The notes under the pieces: model-generated
Seen by the model: the letters and a program-made list of their open reading frames with translations, nothing else
Databases searched by the model: none
Told to the model about the DNA's origin: nothing
DNA from: Desulfuromonadaceae bacterium
GTDB lineage: Bacteria > Desulfobacterota > Desulfuromonadia > Geobacterales > Pseudopelobacteraceae
Direction of reading: 5' to 3'
DNA: 64,000 nt
Assembly: GCA_028687585.1 (NCBI GenBank)
Contig: JAQTZV010000007.1
Coordinates: 62,001 to 126,000 of the forward strand
Part shown: in pieces, positions 8,726-18,657 of the stretch
How the letters are laid out: each line of letters begins with the position of its first letter
Numbering within the stretch: the stretch's first letter is position 1
Translations under genes and position numbers: made by a program

Positions 8726-11700
8726 TCATTTCAGTTCGATCCGGTACAGCAGGTCCCCGCCGGTTGCGGTGGTGCTGACCTTGGATTCAACCTCCCATCG
8801 TTTACTGATCGAATACCGGGCTCGAACCTGTTGGCTCTGATCGAATAGTGACTTGCCATAGCTGATATAGAGCTTGGGCGTCAGAAATTTTCCGAGCTCA
8901 AGCATGGTCTGGGATACACCGTCACCATTCGTGCTGTTCTGTGAATTGCTGCGCATCGACGGCTCAATGGTCTTGTAGCCCGGACGCTGATCCTTGCCGG
9001 AAGAAACAGTGAGTGTGTCGAGGGCAGCCCACTCTTTGAGACGTTCTTGAAGTCCCGGCGAATTGTCGGAAGACGTGAGTAGCGACGCCGCCTCCATCAG
9101 CATGGCGCTCTGTCCCGCGCTCTCTCCGAGACTGCGACCGATAACGATATATGACATAATCTCCGTATCAGGAAGTGTCGGGTCAGAATAGAGCTTGATC
9201 AATGGCTCTTCCGGAGTTCCTGTTATCGTCACTCCGGCCTTGACATCATCAACCGTACGCAATGCCAGGATATCAAGGGTCGGTCGTTCGACCGATCCAC
9301 CCGAAAAGAGTGCCCGTCCCCGTTTTATGTCAAGGTTGACTCCGTAGATGCGGTAGGTCCCCTTAGCAACATTGATCTCACCGGTTCCGGTTGCCGTTGT
9401 GAGACCGGTCATAGTCAGCTTTAATCCTCCTGCCAGACGGGCATCCAATCCCCCGTAATTGATAAACACCTTATCTCCGAGAAGAATCTGGAGCTGCAGG
9501 TCTATTGGGAAGCCGGCCGGCCGAGACGCAGTGCTGTCCCTTCCGATTACGACGACGTCTCCGCTCGGCTTGATGTCGGCCGAAGAGCTGAAGCGTCTGA
9601 GCAGCATCTCCGAAACCCGGATCGTCCCACGGGCAGAAAAGATGTCAAGAGTCCCTGCGAACGTGAGGTCCGGTGCGATGGTCAGCTGCTGTTCCGGGAG
9701 ATTCAGCACCTGAAAACGTTCGCCGCGCAGAGTCCCTTTGTAGCCTGTTAATCTGCTCCCCGCAAAGGAGATGCCGGCGGTCCCCTCCAGCGAACCTTTC
9801 CCTGACGTGAGCCGGAACTTTTCGATCTGAAATTCCGTCCCGGTGCTGCTGGCATTCAGTCGGGCAGCAAGTTGGACATCGGTTAGTCTGATTCCGGCGG
9901 ATGGAATGTAGGCACCAGCCTGAGTCATGCCGACGGTGCCGCTCATGGTTGGTGTCTGCCAGGTCCCTCCGGCGTGAAGATCCACCTTCACCAGGCTCTT
10001 GGCCTCTTGAACCAGACCGGGAAACAGCGCATTGACAACCCCGCTCTCCTGGAATGTCCCGCTGACGGCACCTTTAATGTGACCGTCCGGATCGGGATCC
10101 GTACCGAAGCGTGCCGGCAGCGGGAGTTGGAAATCCCCCTTCACCTCGCCCAATTGTGCCAGCGACAGTGAAAAGATACCACGGAGGGAATCATCACGCC
10201 AATTCCACCGCAAGCCGGCATTCCGGACTGCAACCGTCAACTCCCGTCCATCACCTCGCCAACTACCCGATCCATTTGCCAGAGTGACGCTCCCGTTAAG
10301 ATCGAAGCGCTGATCCGAAAGGAATGTACCGGAGATGTTGCCGGAAAGCTTGCCGTGCAGTTCGCTCCCCTGTGGCAACCAGCGTCTGGCAAGTGCCGGA
10401 TCGAGCCCTTCCCATGTAGCGTGCAGTTCACCGAGGGACGGAACGGTCAGGGTGGCAGGCGCTGCCGAGGTAAACCTTCCCGTAGCAGAGATGCCCTCTG
10501 CGGTTCGAAGCTCCAGTATGGCAGTTGTTCCACGTTCTCCGGCATTCAGGTCGAGCAGCGCTTTCGTGATAGTGACCCTCTGTTGGTCAAGAGTCACCAC
10601 ACCGGCCACAGACGCTTTCCCGGCAAGAGTTATCCGGTCGTTTCCGCCCAGACCGAGACGAAGTTGCCCCGAGCTCTCCCCTGATAGGTTGGCATCCTCC
10701 AGCCATTGGTTGGCCCGGGCCAGGTTCAGTTTGTTCCAGGCTGTCTGTACCGTTCCGGTACGTGGCTTCAGCTGCTGCCGGCCGGACAGCTCGACCCGCT
10801 CGGAAGACAACCCGGTAAGTACAAGCGGAGCGACGTCTGCGTACTCTGCTGAAAATGTCACTGCTGCGGGTGCCTTAAGCTGCCAGGGGCCAATCATGTC
10901 GTGCCCTGACAGCTCAGTCAGTTTCCCCTGCCAGCTGCCTGCGGCATATCCACCGGAAAGTTTCCCCATGAACTCTGCATGTGATGAACGGAGTGACAAC
11001 TCAAGCCGGTGGCTGAGCAGCGAACCGGCGGCCTTCAACGAGGCGTTATCCGCGTGAATGCCACGGAAGGTCACGTTGTACAGTTTTGCAGCGGCAGTTA
11101 TGAGGCGCTTTGGGCCATCGGTAAGCCGGATGTTCACGGTCGTTTTCGCTGCCTGTAGACCCTGATACGTCAAGCCATTTAGCTCGGCAGTTGCGATTAC
11201 GGCACGCTCCGGTCCGTCAGCAGATCTCGCGGAAAAAGTTGTAGAAGAGATCTGTGCCCCCACCGCATTCAACTTTGAACCATGACCGGTAACATTGCCA
11301 CTGGCAACCCCCCCGGCATAGCGACCCCATCCCTGAAGAGCCAGAGTGCCACTTGTCTGCGGGATGAGGCCCGAGAGGTCGCTGATGTTTGCTTTTATCT
11401 CCAGGCGCTGACTGAGAATGCCGGATGCAGCTATATCAAAACCGTTGCCGGTCAGGAACAGGCGTTCAAAAGTGAGGTCGTTGTTTTTCAGCGTGGCAGC
11501 AATTTCCCCGGATAGTGTCTTGCCGCGAAGACGGCTCTCCTTCAGCCGGCCATGCACTTCACCTTGCTGCAACCTGCCTCCGCCCCACGCAGCCATGAAG
11601 CTGTCTACATCGAAATTTACGACACCATTCCATGCAGGATCAATGATGGCCGGGTTCAGCCCCTGCCCATGGACTGCTCCTTTCACCGTCACTCCGTTTC

Positions 11701-12817
11701 GCCAGCCGAAGCGGAGGTTTCCCCGGACAACCCCGCTAAGTACGGCAGCATCAATATTCGAAACGTCAACACTGTCAGAATCGCCGCGAAATCGGCCCGC
11801 AATTCGGGCTTTCAGCCAGCCATTGCCGCTGCTGTCGATGTTGAGTTGTCCGGTATACTGTCTGTGGTCCCCTTTCACGTCGAGCGTTCCGGACAGAGCA
11901 ACATTTTTACCCAGCTCCCGCGTGAGGTCCACTCCGGCAGCAGTCAGCTGCAGGCGGGCTTCTCCTGTCAGTGGCAGAACACCCGACACGTTGACCGTGC
12001 CGCTGCGCCCGTTCTCGGAGGCGGTTAACCCGTGCAGCTTCAACTCTTTCCCCGTCAGGCCGATATCGCCGTTCATTGTGTACTTTATGCTGGTACCGGA
12101 CAACGCTGAGACGGTTACATCGCCGGATACCTGTTCCGGCAGCTTGCCGGCGTGGAGTTTGGTGCGCAGTTCTATTCTGCTGCAGCCGGCAAGCGGAGTG
12201 AGTGGGTCGAAGGTAAGTGAGGAGATCAGGGAAGCAGTGCCAAATCCTGCGGTGATTGTGCCTGACACCGGCCCCTGCGGCGTTTTAAGCGAAAGTTTGG
12301 TAACACTCAGTTGGGAGTCACGCCATGATAGGGACGCAGAAACATCAGGAATTATAATTGGCGGCTGGTTCTGCTGCTGATAGGTAGCGTCCACGACCGT
12401 CAGGAGATTAATCCTGCCGTATAATTTGGCCGGAATACCGGTGATATGCGGCCATACAACCTCAGGATCACTGCTGACGGGTGGCGAATTATCCCGGAAC
12501 CGTACCTTCCGGAGCGACAACTCACGTACCGCAATGTAGCCGAAAGGGAGACGCATCGGCCGACAGCGCAGGCGTACATCAGCTATGGTCAGATCTCCGC
12601 CGGGCCAACGCGCCGAAAGGCCTTCCAGGCGAAGTGCCGAATCAAGGCCGCCGGTGATGGTACGTGCGGAGATCGTCACCGCTGTCTGCCGTGAAACTGC
12701 CCCGAGAAGCCATCTGACCCCGTCAGGACTCTCCAGCAGCCATTTCAAGGCAAGCTCGCCTCCCAGGACCATGCTGAGCAGCAAGACGAGCGAGCCATAG
12801 ATAATGAAACGCTTCAT
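8726..12817 (-). CDS. tamB: Translocation and assembly module subunit TamB
   Basis: This is a 1363-residue inner-membrane-anchored periplasm-spanning protein. An N-terminal signal anchor (FIIYGSLVLLLSMVLGG) is followed by a very long beta-rich AsmA/TamB-like repeat region and the C-terminal TamB (DUF490) domain, with the typical stretch IYGVNLDIKRGRALFSGG. TamB works with TamA in outer-membrane protein insertion, and the family is also implicated in moving phospholipids to the outer membrane. Length fits the family (about 1200-1500). The ATG overlaps the tamA stop by four bases (ATGA), so the two are one operon. Confidence 0.93.
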   Translation of the reverse strand: MKRFIIYGSLVLLLSMVLGGELALKWLLESPDGVRWLLGAVSRQTAVTISARTITGGLDSALRLEGLSARWPGGDLTIADVRLRCRPMRLPFGYIAVRELSLRKVRFRDNSPPVSSDPEVVWPHITGIPAKLYGRINLLTVVDATYQQQNQPPIIIPDVSASLSWRDSQLSVTKLSLKTPQGPVSGTITAGFGTASLISSLTFDPLTPLAGCSRIELRTKLHAGKLPEQVSGDVTVSALSGTSIKYTMNGDIGLTGKELKLHGLTASENGRSGTVNVSGVLPLTGEARLQLTAAGVDLTRELGKNVALSGTLDVKGDHRQYTGQLNIDSSGNGWLKARIAGRFRGDSDSVDVSNIDAAVLSGVVRGNLRFGWRNGVTVKGAVHGQGLNPAIIDPAWNGVVNFDVDSFMAAWGGGRLQQGEVHGRLKESRLRGKTLSGEIAATLKNNDLTFERLFLTGNGFDIAASGILSQRLEIKANISDLSGLIPQTSGTLALQGWGRYAGGVASGNVTGHGSKLNAVGAQISSTTFSARSADGPERAVIATAELNGLTYQGLQAAKTTVNIRLTDGPKRLITAAAKLYNVTFRGIHADNASLKAAGSLLSHRLELSLRSSHAEFMGKLSGGYAAGSWQGKLTELSGHDMIGPWQLKAPAAVTFSAEYADVAPLVLTGLSSERVELSGRQQLKPRTGTVQTAWNKLNLARANQWLEDANLSGESSGQLRLGLGGNDRITLAGKASVAGVVTLDQQRVTITKALLDLNAGERGTTAILELRTAEGISATGRFTSAAPATLTVPSLGELHATWEGLDPALARRWLPQGSELHGKLSGNISGTFLSDQRFDLNGSVTLANGSGSWRGDGRELTVAVRNAGLRWNWRDDSLRGIFSLSLAQLGEVKGDFQLPLPARFGTDPDPDGHIKGAVSGTFQESGVVNALFPGLVQEAKSLVKVDLHAGGTWQTPTMSGTVGMTQAGAYIPSAGIRLTDVQLAARLNASSTGTEFQIEKFRLTSGKGSLEGTAGISFAGSRLTGYKGTLRGERFQVLNLPEQQLTIAPDLTFAGTLDIFSARGTIRVSEMLLRRFSSSADIKPSGDVVVIGRDSTASRPAGFPIDLQLQILLGDKVFINYGGLDARLAGGLKLTMTGLTTATGTGEINVAKGTYRIYGVNLDIKRGRALFSGGSVERPTLDILALRTVDDVKAGVTITGTPEEPLIKLYSDPTLPDTEIMSYIVIGRSLGESAGQSAMLMEAASLLTSSDNSPGLQERLKEWAALDTLTVSSGKDQRPGYKTIEPSMRSNSQNSTNGDGVSQTMLELGKFLTPKLYISYGKSLFDQSQQVRARYSISKRWEVESKVSTTATGGDLLYRIELK

Positions 12818-14598
12818 AGCTGGAACCCGATTGTGAAATGAACCCGGAGTTGCGGGTCCGGAACGCTGATCTGTCGCGCCAGGCTCAGATTTATCGCACC
12901 GATGGGAGTCGTGTAGTGAAGACCTATACCGGCCCCCTGGTAGAGTTTTAACGCAGAGGTATCATCAAAAGCGTTACCGGCATCATAAAAGATCGATACG
13001 GCCCACTTGTCAAAAATCGCCCGCTGCAGTTCCAGGCTCCCCTGCAGGAGGTTTTTGCCGCCAATCACGTCGCCGCTGGCATCCTTCGGGCCGAGTGATT
13101 TGTATGCATAACCACGTACACTGTTGTCACCACCGGCAAAGAATCGCAGGGAGCTCGGCACGTCAGTGAAGGGGTCATGGATGACCGTTGTTGCTCCTTT
13201 AACCCTGCTCTTGATGGAGAGGCGCCACGGGAGCGGTATAATTACCCCGCTTTCGGCAATGAACTGGATGAACGTCGCATCAGAAATGAACGATCGGGTG
13301 GCACCACGCGTCTCCAGGGCATAGTGCCATCCTTTTGTCGGGAGGATCAGGTCGTCATAGCCATTCTGGAAAAAACGGAGGCCCGGCAGCAGCATCAGTG
13401 AGGAGCTGTTGCTCTCAACGCCGACGTTGTACTGTTCGTACATAAGTCTAACATAGGCCGTGCCAAGGCGTTTTTCACCGAACCCGGTTGTCCGGCTTGG
13501 TTCCAGGAAAGCCAGCTTGCTCTCAGTATCGGTAACTAATTCGCGCTGCAGGTTGAACTGGATGGTAGAGAATGTTTCGATGTTCTGACTGCTCGGTATG
13601 GTGTAGGCAGAGCCAATTCCCTGTAAGCGCTCGGCAATGGTAATCTCGCTGTTGAGCGTATTGCCGGGTGCAAACAGGCTCAAGTTCCTGTATCCGACCG
13701 ATGCGCGAGCGCCGGTGTCGGTGCCGTAACCGATACCGGGGCGTATGGTGCGGCGCGCTGCCGGTACCACAGTGATGACGACCGGTACCTGCAGATCGGT
13801 AGCCGCCGCTTTGTCGGGAACGACACTGACACTTTTAAAATAGGCGCTGCTGGCAAAATTGAACTGCGTTTTCCCCACCGCTTTATAGGAAAATGGTTCC
13901 CCCGCCGAGAACGAAATATAGCGACGCAGGAGATCCTCGGGATAATAGGTTGCGCCTGTGATGGTTGCTGTACCGAAGAGATAGCGTGGACCGCTCGCCA
14001 TGATCAGTGCGATGCGGGCTGATGCCGTTTTGGGATCAACCCGGATTTCGTGAGTAGAAAAATGAGCGTCTAGATATCCCAGTTCCCGGGACGTGGCGAG
14101 AATCCCGTTTTTGGCTTTTTCATACCTATCATGCAGAAGCTGATCGCCCGTGCGGAGCGGAAAGGATGCTGCCTTTTCAAGGAGGAGCGGTTCAGCGGCT
14201 CCAGCTCCCTGGATTGTCACGATCACCTCGGCCAGACGGGTCGCCTCGCCGGTTGTCACGGTAACCAGCAGAGCATATCCCCCCTGGTTTTTCTCTTCAA
14301 GCAGGGTAGTTACGTGTGCGCCGTAGTAACCAAAAGGTTCCAGTGCCATCCGGGCTTTTGATTCTGCCTGCCGGCTGAAATGCTCAAGCCAGAGCTTGTC
14401 CACGGATCCCTCTTTGACAAGTCCGGGGGGGAGAGCAAGCGCTGCATTCACGTTTTTTAGCGGGGCTCCTTCGAGTCCGACAACGCGTACTTCCACCGGT
14501 TCTGCAGCAAAAAGCCGGGAAGAGACAGCTATAACCAGACATAAACCAAGGAGGGTAGTGCGAAACAGAGATGTTGACGGGAGAAATGTATAATTCAT
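12814..14598 (-). CDS. tamA: Outer-membrane assembly protein TamA (Omp85 family)
   Basis: This is a 594-residue secreted outer-membrane protein. A signal peptide (LLGLCLVIAVSSRLFA-A) is followed by about three POTRA domains and a C-terminal 16-strand Omp85 barrel with the motif FFAGGDNSVRGYAYKSLGP (the conserved barrel-loop VRGY/F element) and a terminal aromatic-rich strand (VHFTIGFQL). It pairs with TamB encoded directly downstream. I chose the ATG at 14598: GAGGAA sits 8 bases upstream, while a TTG 21 bases earlier has no site. Confidence 0.92.
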   Translation of the reverse strand: MNYTFLPSTSLFRTTLLGLCLVIAVSSRLFAAEPVEVRVVGLEGAPLKNVNAALALPPGLVKEGSVDKLWLEHFSRQAESKARMALEPFGYYGAHVTTLLEEKNQGGYALLVTVTTGEATRLAEVIVTIQGAGAAEPLLLEKAASFPLRTGDQLLHDRYEKAKNGILATSRELGYLDAHFSTHEIRVDPKTASARIALIMASGPRYLFGTATITGATYYPEDLLRRYISFSAGEPFSYKAVGKTQFNFASSAYFKSVSVVPDKAAATDLQVPVVITVVPAARRTIRPGIGYGTDTGARASVGYRNLSLFAPGNTLNSEITIAERLQGIGSAYTIPSSQNIETFSTIQFNLQRELVTDTESKLAFLEPSRTTGFGEKRLGTAYVRLMYEQYNVGVESNSSSLMLLPGLRFFQNGYDDLILPTKGWHYALETRGATRSFISDATFIQFIAESGVIIPLPWRLSIKSRVKGATTVIHDPFTDVPSSLRFFAGGDNSVRGYAYKSLGPKDASGDVIGGKNLLQGSLELQRAIFDKWAVSIFYDAGNAFDDTSALKLYQGAGIGLHYTTPIGAINLSLARQISVPDPQLRVHFTIGFQL

Positions 14599-14770
14599 GC
14601 AATGGTTCCTCAATACCAATGCAGGTATGCCGCACAGGGTAGGTATTTATACCATCTTCTTCCCGCAGACCAAACAGTATTTTCAATTCTGACCGATCAC
14701 CCATGGAATTCTATATTTCGCAATGGGCATTAATTACGGCGGGCTCTACGACAGAACATAAACTCATGGT

Positions 14771-14798
14771 TTGATTTTACTTCGTTTTCGCGTATAGT
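14771..14798 (+). promoter_or_regulatory. Predicted sigma-70 promoter of argH
   Basis: TTGATT (14771-14776) and TATAGT (14793-14798) are 16 bases apart, 40 bases before the argH ATG. Confidence 0.55.
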
Positions 14799-14837
14799 GC
14801 GCTTCAATTTCAAAATCCGGCACAAGGACTGTACACC

Positions 14838-16214
14838 ATGTCAAAAGATAAACTCTGGGGCGGACGTTTCAGTAAGCCCACTGATAAATTCGTTGAGGAG
14901 TTCACTGCGTCCATTCAATTTGATAAGCGTCTTTATCATCATGATATCCGTGGTTCCATTGCCCACGCCCGTATGCTGGGCAAGCAGGGTATCATTCCGC
15001 TTGAAGATGTGGGGCAAATTGTCCAGGGCCTGCATAAAATTCTTGAGCAGATTGAGGGCGGAACATTCGATTTTTCCCTCAGTCTTGAAGACATCCATAT
15101 GAACATTGAGGCGCGTCTGTCGGCCGCCATCGGCGAAGCTGGCAAACGCCTGCATACCGGACGTTCCCGCAATGACCAGGTCGCGCTGGATATCCGACTC
15201 TACCTGCGGGATGAAATTTTTGAAATGACCATGTACATTGACCTGCTTATTGATTCTTTACTGGTTCAGGCGGAAGATAATATTGATACGCTTATGCCCG
15301 GCTTCACCCATCTGCAAACCGCACAGCCGATTCTGTTTGCGCATCATCTGATGGCATATGTTGAGATGTTCAAGCGTGACAAGGGGCGTTTGGAAGATTG
15401 TCTCAAACGGGTTAATGTTCTGCCGCTGGGATCCGGTGCGCTGGCAGGCACGACCTTCCCGATTGACCGCGAATATGTTGCAGAACAGCTGGAGTTTCCG
15501 TCCATTACCCGCAACTCGCTGGACGCTGTTTCCGATCGCGATTTTGCCTTGGAGTTCCTTGCAGATGCCTCCATTCTGATGATGCATCTCTCCCGTTTTT
15601 CGGAAGAGTTGATTATTTGGTCAACCAGCGCGTTTCAATTTATCGAATTGTCGGACGGTTTCTGTACCGGTTCATCAATTATGCCGCAGAAGAAGAATCC
15701 GGATGTGCCTGAATTGGTGCGGGGCAAGACCGGTCGTGTCTACGGCAATCTGATGGCGCTTCTTACAACCATGAAGGCCCTGCCGCTGGCTTACAATAAA
15801 GATATGCAGGAAGATAAAGAGCCTCTTTTTGATACAATTGATACGGTTAAGGGGAGCCTCAAGATCTTTGCCGATATGATTCGCGAGATGCGGGTTAATG
15901 TCGGCAATATGCGTAAAGCGGCAGGACTCGGTTTCTCGACCGCCACCGATGTCGCCGACTATCTGGTGCGCAAGGGCCTGCCGTTCCGGGATGCTCACGA
16001 GGTGGTAGGTAAATCTGTTGCGTATTGTTTGGAAAATGAGATGGATATTACCGAATTGTCGTTGGCTGAGTGGCAACTGTTTTCAGCGAAGATCGATACG
16101 GATATTTTTGAATGTATTACGGTCGAAGCCAGTGTTAATGCGCGTAATGTCACGGGCGGAACAGCCCGTGATCGCGTATTGAGTGAAATTCAGATCGTGA
16201 GAGCGGGAAGCTGA
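14838..16214 (+). CDS. argH: Argininosuccinate lyase
   Basis: The last enzyme of arginine synthesis splits argininosuccinate into arginine and fumarate in the cytosol. The 458-residue protein shows the opening [18 protein letters not shown], the [13 protein letters not shown] motif and the fumarase/lyase superfamily signature [12 protein letters not shown] with the catalytic Ser loop. Length is normal. The ribosome site is AAGGACTGTACACC before the ATG. The next gene starts 6 bases after its stop, so argH is the first gene of a four-gene transcript. Confidence 0.97.
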   Translation: MSKDKLWGGRFSKPTDKFVEEFTASIQFDKRLYHHDIRGSIAHARMLGKQGIIPLEDVGQIVQGLHKILEQIEGGTFDFSLSLEDIHMNIEARLSAAIGEAGKRLHTGRSRNDQVALDIRLYLRDEIFEMTMYIDLLIDSLLVQAEDNIDTLMPGFTHLQTAQPILFAHHLMAYVEMFKRDKGRLEDCLKRVNVLPLGSGALAGTTFPIDREYVAEQLEFPSITRNSLDAVSDRDFALEFLADASILMMHLSRFSEELIIWSTSAFQFIELSDGFCTGSSIMPQKKNPDVPELVRGKTGRVYGNLMALLTTMKALPLAYNKDMQEDKEPLFDTIDTVKGSLKIFADMIREMRVNVGNMRKAAGLGFSTATDVADYLVRKGLPFRDAHEVVGKSVAYCLENEMDITELSLAEWQLFSAKIDTDIFECITVEASVNARNVTGGTARDRVLSEIQIVRAGS

Positions 16215-16220
16215 CGTACG

Positions 16221-17084
16221 ATGTATTGTGATTTCTTTGGTTTTACAGAAAAACCCTTCACGATTACCCCGAACCCTCATTTTATTTTTCTGAGCAGCAT
16301 CCACCGTGAGGCGTATGCCCGCTTACTCTATGGTGTTGATAGTCATGCTGGTTTCATCGCTCTGACGGGCGAAGTTGGAACCGGCAAAACAACCCTGCTG
16401 CGCACACTGCTGACTCAACTTGATCCGGAAAAGTACAAGAGTGCTCTTATCTTTAACTCCTGCGTGTCAGCCGAACAGCTTCTCGCCAGTATATGCAGGG
16501 AGTTCGGCGTTGCGGCAGGAGAACAGACCCGTCTTGGCCATCTTGATGCACTTAACATCTTTCTGATTGAACAGAATAGCGCCGGGCGAACGGTTTTGCT
16601 TGTCATTGATGAAGCACAGAATCTGGAACCGGAGGTTTTAGAACAGGTACGGATGATTTCCAACCTCGAAACCGAACGCGATAAATTGATTCAGATTATT
16701 CTGGCCGGACAACCGGAACTAAACGCTGTTCTCAAGCGGCATGATCTGCGCCAGCTTAACCAGCGCATTTCAGTACGATGTCGTCTTGCGCCGATGAAGG
16801 TTGATGATGTGTCACAGTACATTCATCACCGGGTCAAAGTTGCCGGCAGCCGAATCCCGGACATCTTCTCACCTGCTGCAATCAGGAAAATATATCGATT
16901 TTCACACGGTATTCCCCGATTAATCAATGTGGCCTGTGAACAGGCGCTCGTATTAGCCTGGACTCGCGAAATCCGCTCCGTTTCACCTTCTATGGCAACA
17001 GAGATTATTTTAGAGCTTCAGCAGGATCATGAACGCGAAGGATTCTGGCATCATATTTCACGCTGGCTGTTTGCCGGAAAGTGA
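16221..17084 (+). CDS. ExeA/GspA-like AAA ATPase
   Basis: This 287-residue cytosolic AAA+ ATPase opens MYCDFFGFTEKPFTITPNPHF, the standard beginning of the ExeA/GspA family. Walker A is GEVGTGKTTLL (about residues 50-60) and Walker B is LLVIDEAQNLEPE. Family members power assembly of the type II secretion secretin with GspB, whose homologue is the next gene. The transmembrane and peptidoglycan-binding C-terminus of full-length ExeA is absent, so this is the short form. It follows argH by 6 bases. No other type II secretion genes are in the window. Confidence 0.85.
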   Translation: MYCDFFGFTEKPFTITPNPHFIFLSSIHREAYARLLYGVDSHAGFIALTGEVGTGKTTLLRTLLTQLDPEKYKSALIFNSCVSAEQLLASICREFGVAAGEQTRLGHLDALNIFLIEQNSAGRTVLLVIDEAQNLEPEVLEQVRMISNLETERDKLIQIILAGQPELNAVLKRHDLRQLNQRISVRCRLAPMKVDDVSQYIHHRVKVAGSRIPDIFSPAAIRKIYRFSHGIPRLINVACEQALVLAWTREIRSVSPSMATEIILELQQDHEREGFWHHISRWLFAGK

Positions 17085-17094
17085 CCCGATTTTT

Positions 17095-17772
17095 ATGAGT
17101 TATATTCTTGATGCCCTGAAAAAAATCGAACATGAAAAAAACAAAAAACGTTCGGACGGCAGGATCAGTATTGCTAACGACCTGTTTCAGGAACGGAAAC
17201 AACCCAATGCCGGAACCGGGATCGGGAAAATAGCCGCGCTTGTCCTGGCAGCGTCTCTGCTTGCCGGCGGTGGTACCTGGTTTGTTCTTAACGGGAATAG
17301 CCGTAAGAGTGCCACTGCTGTGCGCCCATCGGCACCGCCACAAGCGGTTCCGGTCGTTGCGCCGCCCGTCCCGCCGTCGGTTCAGGCTGTGACTCCTGTT
17401 ATGGTTCCGCCAACGGAACCACCTGCTGCTGCCTCGCAAACAAATACTGCTGCCAGTGGTGATGATAATTCTCCTGCGAGCGACAAAACAGGGCAATCCG
17501 CTATACCAATTACGGCTGAACCTGTTGTACAGAAGAAGCAACCGGTGCAGATCATACCGGCGCCTGCTGATGTCAAGCTGTCCGGAATTGCCTGGCAGGA
17601 TGAACGTAGCGGTCGTAGAGCGGTTATTAACGGCTTTCTGCTCAAGGAAGGTGCCGTCGTTTCCGGAGCAAAAATTATTGACATCCAGGCAGACAGGGTT
17701 CGTTTTGCCTCTGCTGGCGGGGAGTTCGAAATTCGCCTTGACGCGGTACTCCCTTCTGAGGTGAAACGATGA
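17095..17772 (+). CDS. GspB-like secretion assembly protein
   Basis: This is a 225-residue inner-membrane protein with a cytosolic N-terminus MSYILDALKKIEHEKN (typical of GspB/ExeB), one transmembrane segment (ALVLAASLLAGGGTWFVL), a Pro/Ala/Val-rich periplasmic linker, and a C-terminal GspB-type domain (VKLSGIAWQDERSGRRAVINGF ... VSGAKIIDIQADRVRF). It would pair with the ExeA-like ATPase upstream. I chose the ATG at 17095 because it gives the conserved MSYILDALKK start; upstream in-frame codons overlap the previous gene. Confidence 0.85.
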   Translation: MSYILDALKKIEHEKNKKRSDGRISIANDLFQERKQPNAGTGIGKIAALVLAASLLAGGGTWFVLNGNSRKSATAVRPSAPPQAVPVVAPPVPPSVQAVTPVMVPPTEPPAAASQTNTAASGDDNSPASDKTGQSAIPITAEPVVQKKQPVQIIPAPADVKLSGIAWQDERSGRRAVINGFLLKEGAVVSGAKIIDIQADRVRFASAGGEFEIRLDAVLPSEVKR

Positions 17773-18536
17773 ATGTTGTCGGGCGCTCGACGCTGATTAT
17801 CAGTTTTTCGTTGCTATCAGCGGCCTGCGGCAGGAAAGGGGCGCTGATCTATCCCGACATGCTTGTTCCGGCTTCACCGGCAGCGGTTACTGCGCAGCAG
17901 AGCGGCTCTTCGGTAAAGCTACAGTTCACGCTTCCCGACAAAGATCAAGCCGGGCGACCGGTCAAGGGAGTGTCCGGTGTAAAAATAAGCAGGATGGTAT
18001 CAGAAACCGGTCAGAAAGATGTGTGCCGATCTTGTCTGGCCGATTATCTGCTGTTACGGACACTGTATCTCGATCATCTGCCGACCGGCACTCAGCGCAT
18101 TGGAAGTCGGCTTGTTATGCTGGATAGTGATGTACGGGAGGGTAATCTCTACTCATATCGTATCGTCCCCTTCACTGCAGATGGTGTGGAAGGCGCGTCG
18201 TCAGCAACTGCTACTGCTCAGATTGATGCTCCTGCTCCGGCGCCTGCCGTGAAAATCGAGTCATTTCCAACGGAAGTGAGACTTCAGATCACCTCGAAAA
18301 TATTAAACGGCAGCCATGCCGGCTTCAATATATATCGTTCAGCTGGAGCAGAAGCCAGCCCTTTTCAGCCGCTTAACAGGGAACCATTTCAAGAGAATAC
18401 GTATGCTGACGGGAATCTCTCGCGCGGGATCAGGTATCGCTACGTGGTTCGTGAACTGAGCAGACAGAAATCGGGGGATTTCGCTGAAAGTATCGAATCT
18501 CAAGAGGTTGCGGGCATGCTGAAGGACGATGAATGA
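17769..18536 (+). CDS. Lipoprotein with fibronectin-like domains
   Basis: This 255-residue protein has a lipoprotein signal peptide (ISFSLLSAAC, lipobox LSAAC), so it is probably attached to the outer membrane. The mature part holds two fibronectin type III-like modules (about 40-140 and 150-245; motifs LYSYRIVPFTADGVEG and RYRYVVRELS). The ATG overlaps the stop of the GspB-like gene (ATGA). Putative lipoproteins are commonly found after argH in Geobacter. The function is unknown. Confidence 0.75.
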   Translation: MNVVGRSTLIISFSLLSAACGRKGALIYPDMLVPASPAAVTAQQSGSSVKLQFTLPDKDQAGRPVKGVSGVKISRMVSETGQKDVCRSCLADYLLLRTLYLDHLPTGTQRIGSRLVMLDSDVREGNLYSYRIVPFTADGVEGASSATATAQIDAPAPAPAVKIESFPTEVRLQITSKILNGSHAGFNIYRSAGAEASPFQPLNREPFQENTYADGNLSRGIRYRYVVRELSRQKSGDFAESIESQEVAGMLKDDE

Positions 18537-18565
18537 ATATGTTATCTGTCTGCTGCTATAGGAAA

Positions 18566-18604
18566 CGAGAAAGGGCACCCTCATGTGGATGCCCTTTCTT
18601 TTCA
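18566..18604. terminator. Intrinsic terminator between convergent genes
   Basis: GAAAGGGCA / TGCCCTTTC stem with loop CCCTCATGTGGA and a T-rich 3' side. It closes the argH operon on the plus strand and may serve the minus-strand cytochrome gene as well. Its GGCACCC...GGATGCC core recurs in the hairpin at 28032. Confidence 0.75.
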
Positions 18605-18657
18605 CCAAATTCTTCTCCTTACCTGAATCAGATCTCCGGTCTCACCGGCTCTACTGA

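Noticed and set aside
10335..11057. 240-codon plus-strand frame over tamB
   Set aside because: Ser/Pro/Arg-rich composition without structure and antisense to a continuous TamB reading frame.
14599..14619. TTG start for tamA
   Set aside because: The ATG 21 bases later has a properly spaced GAGGAA and gives a normal signal peptide.
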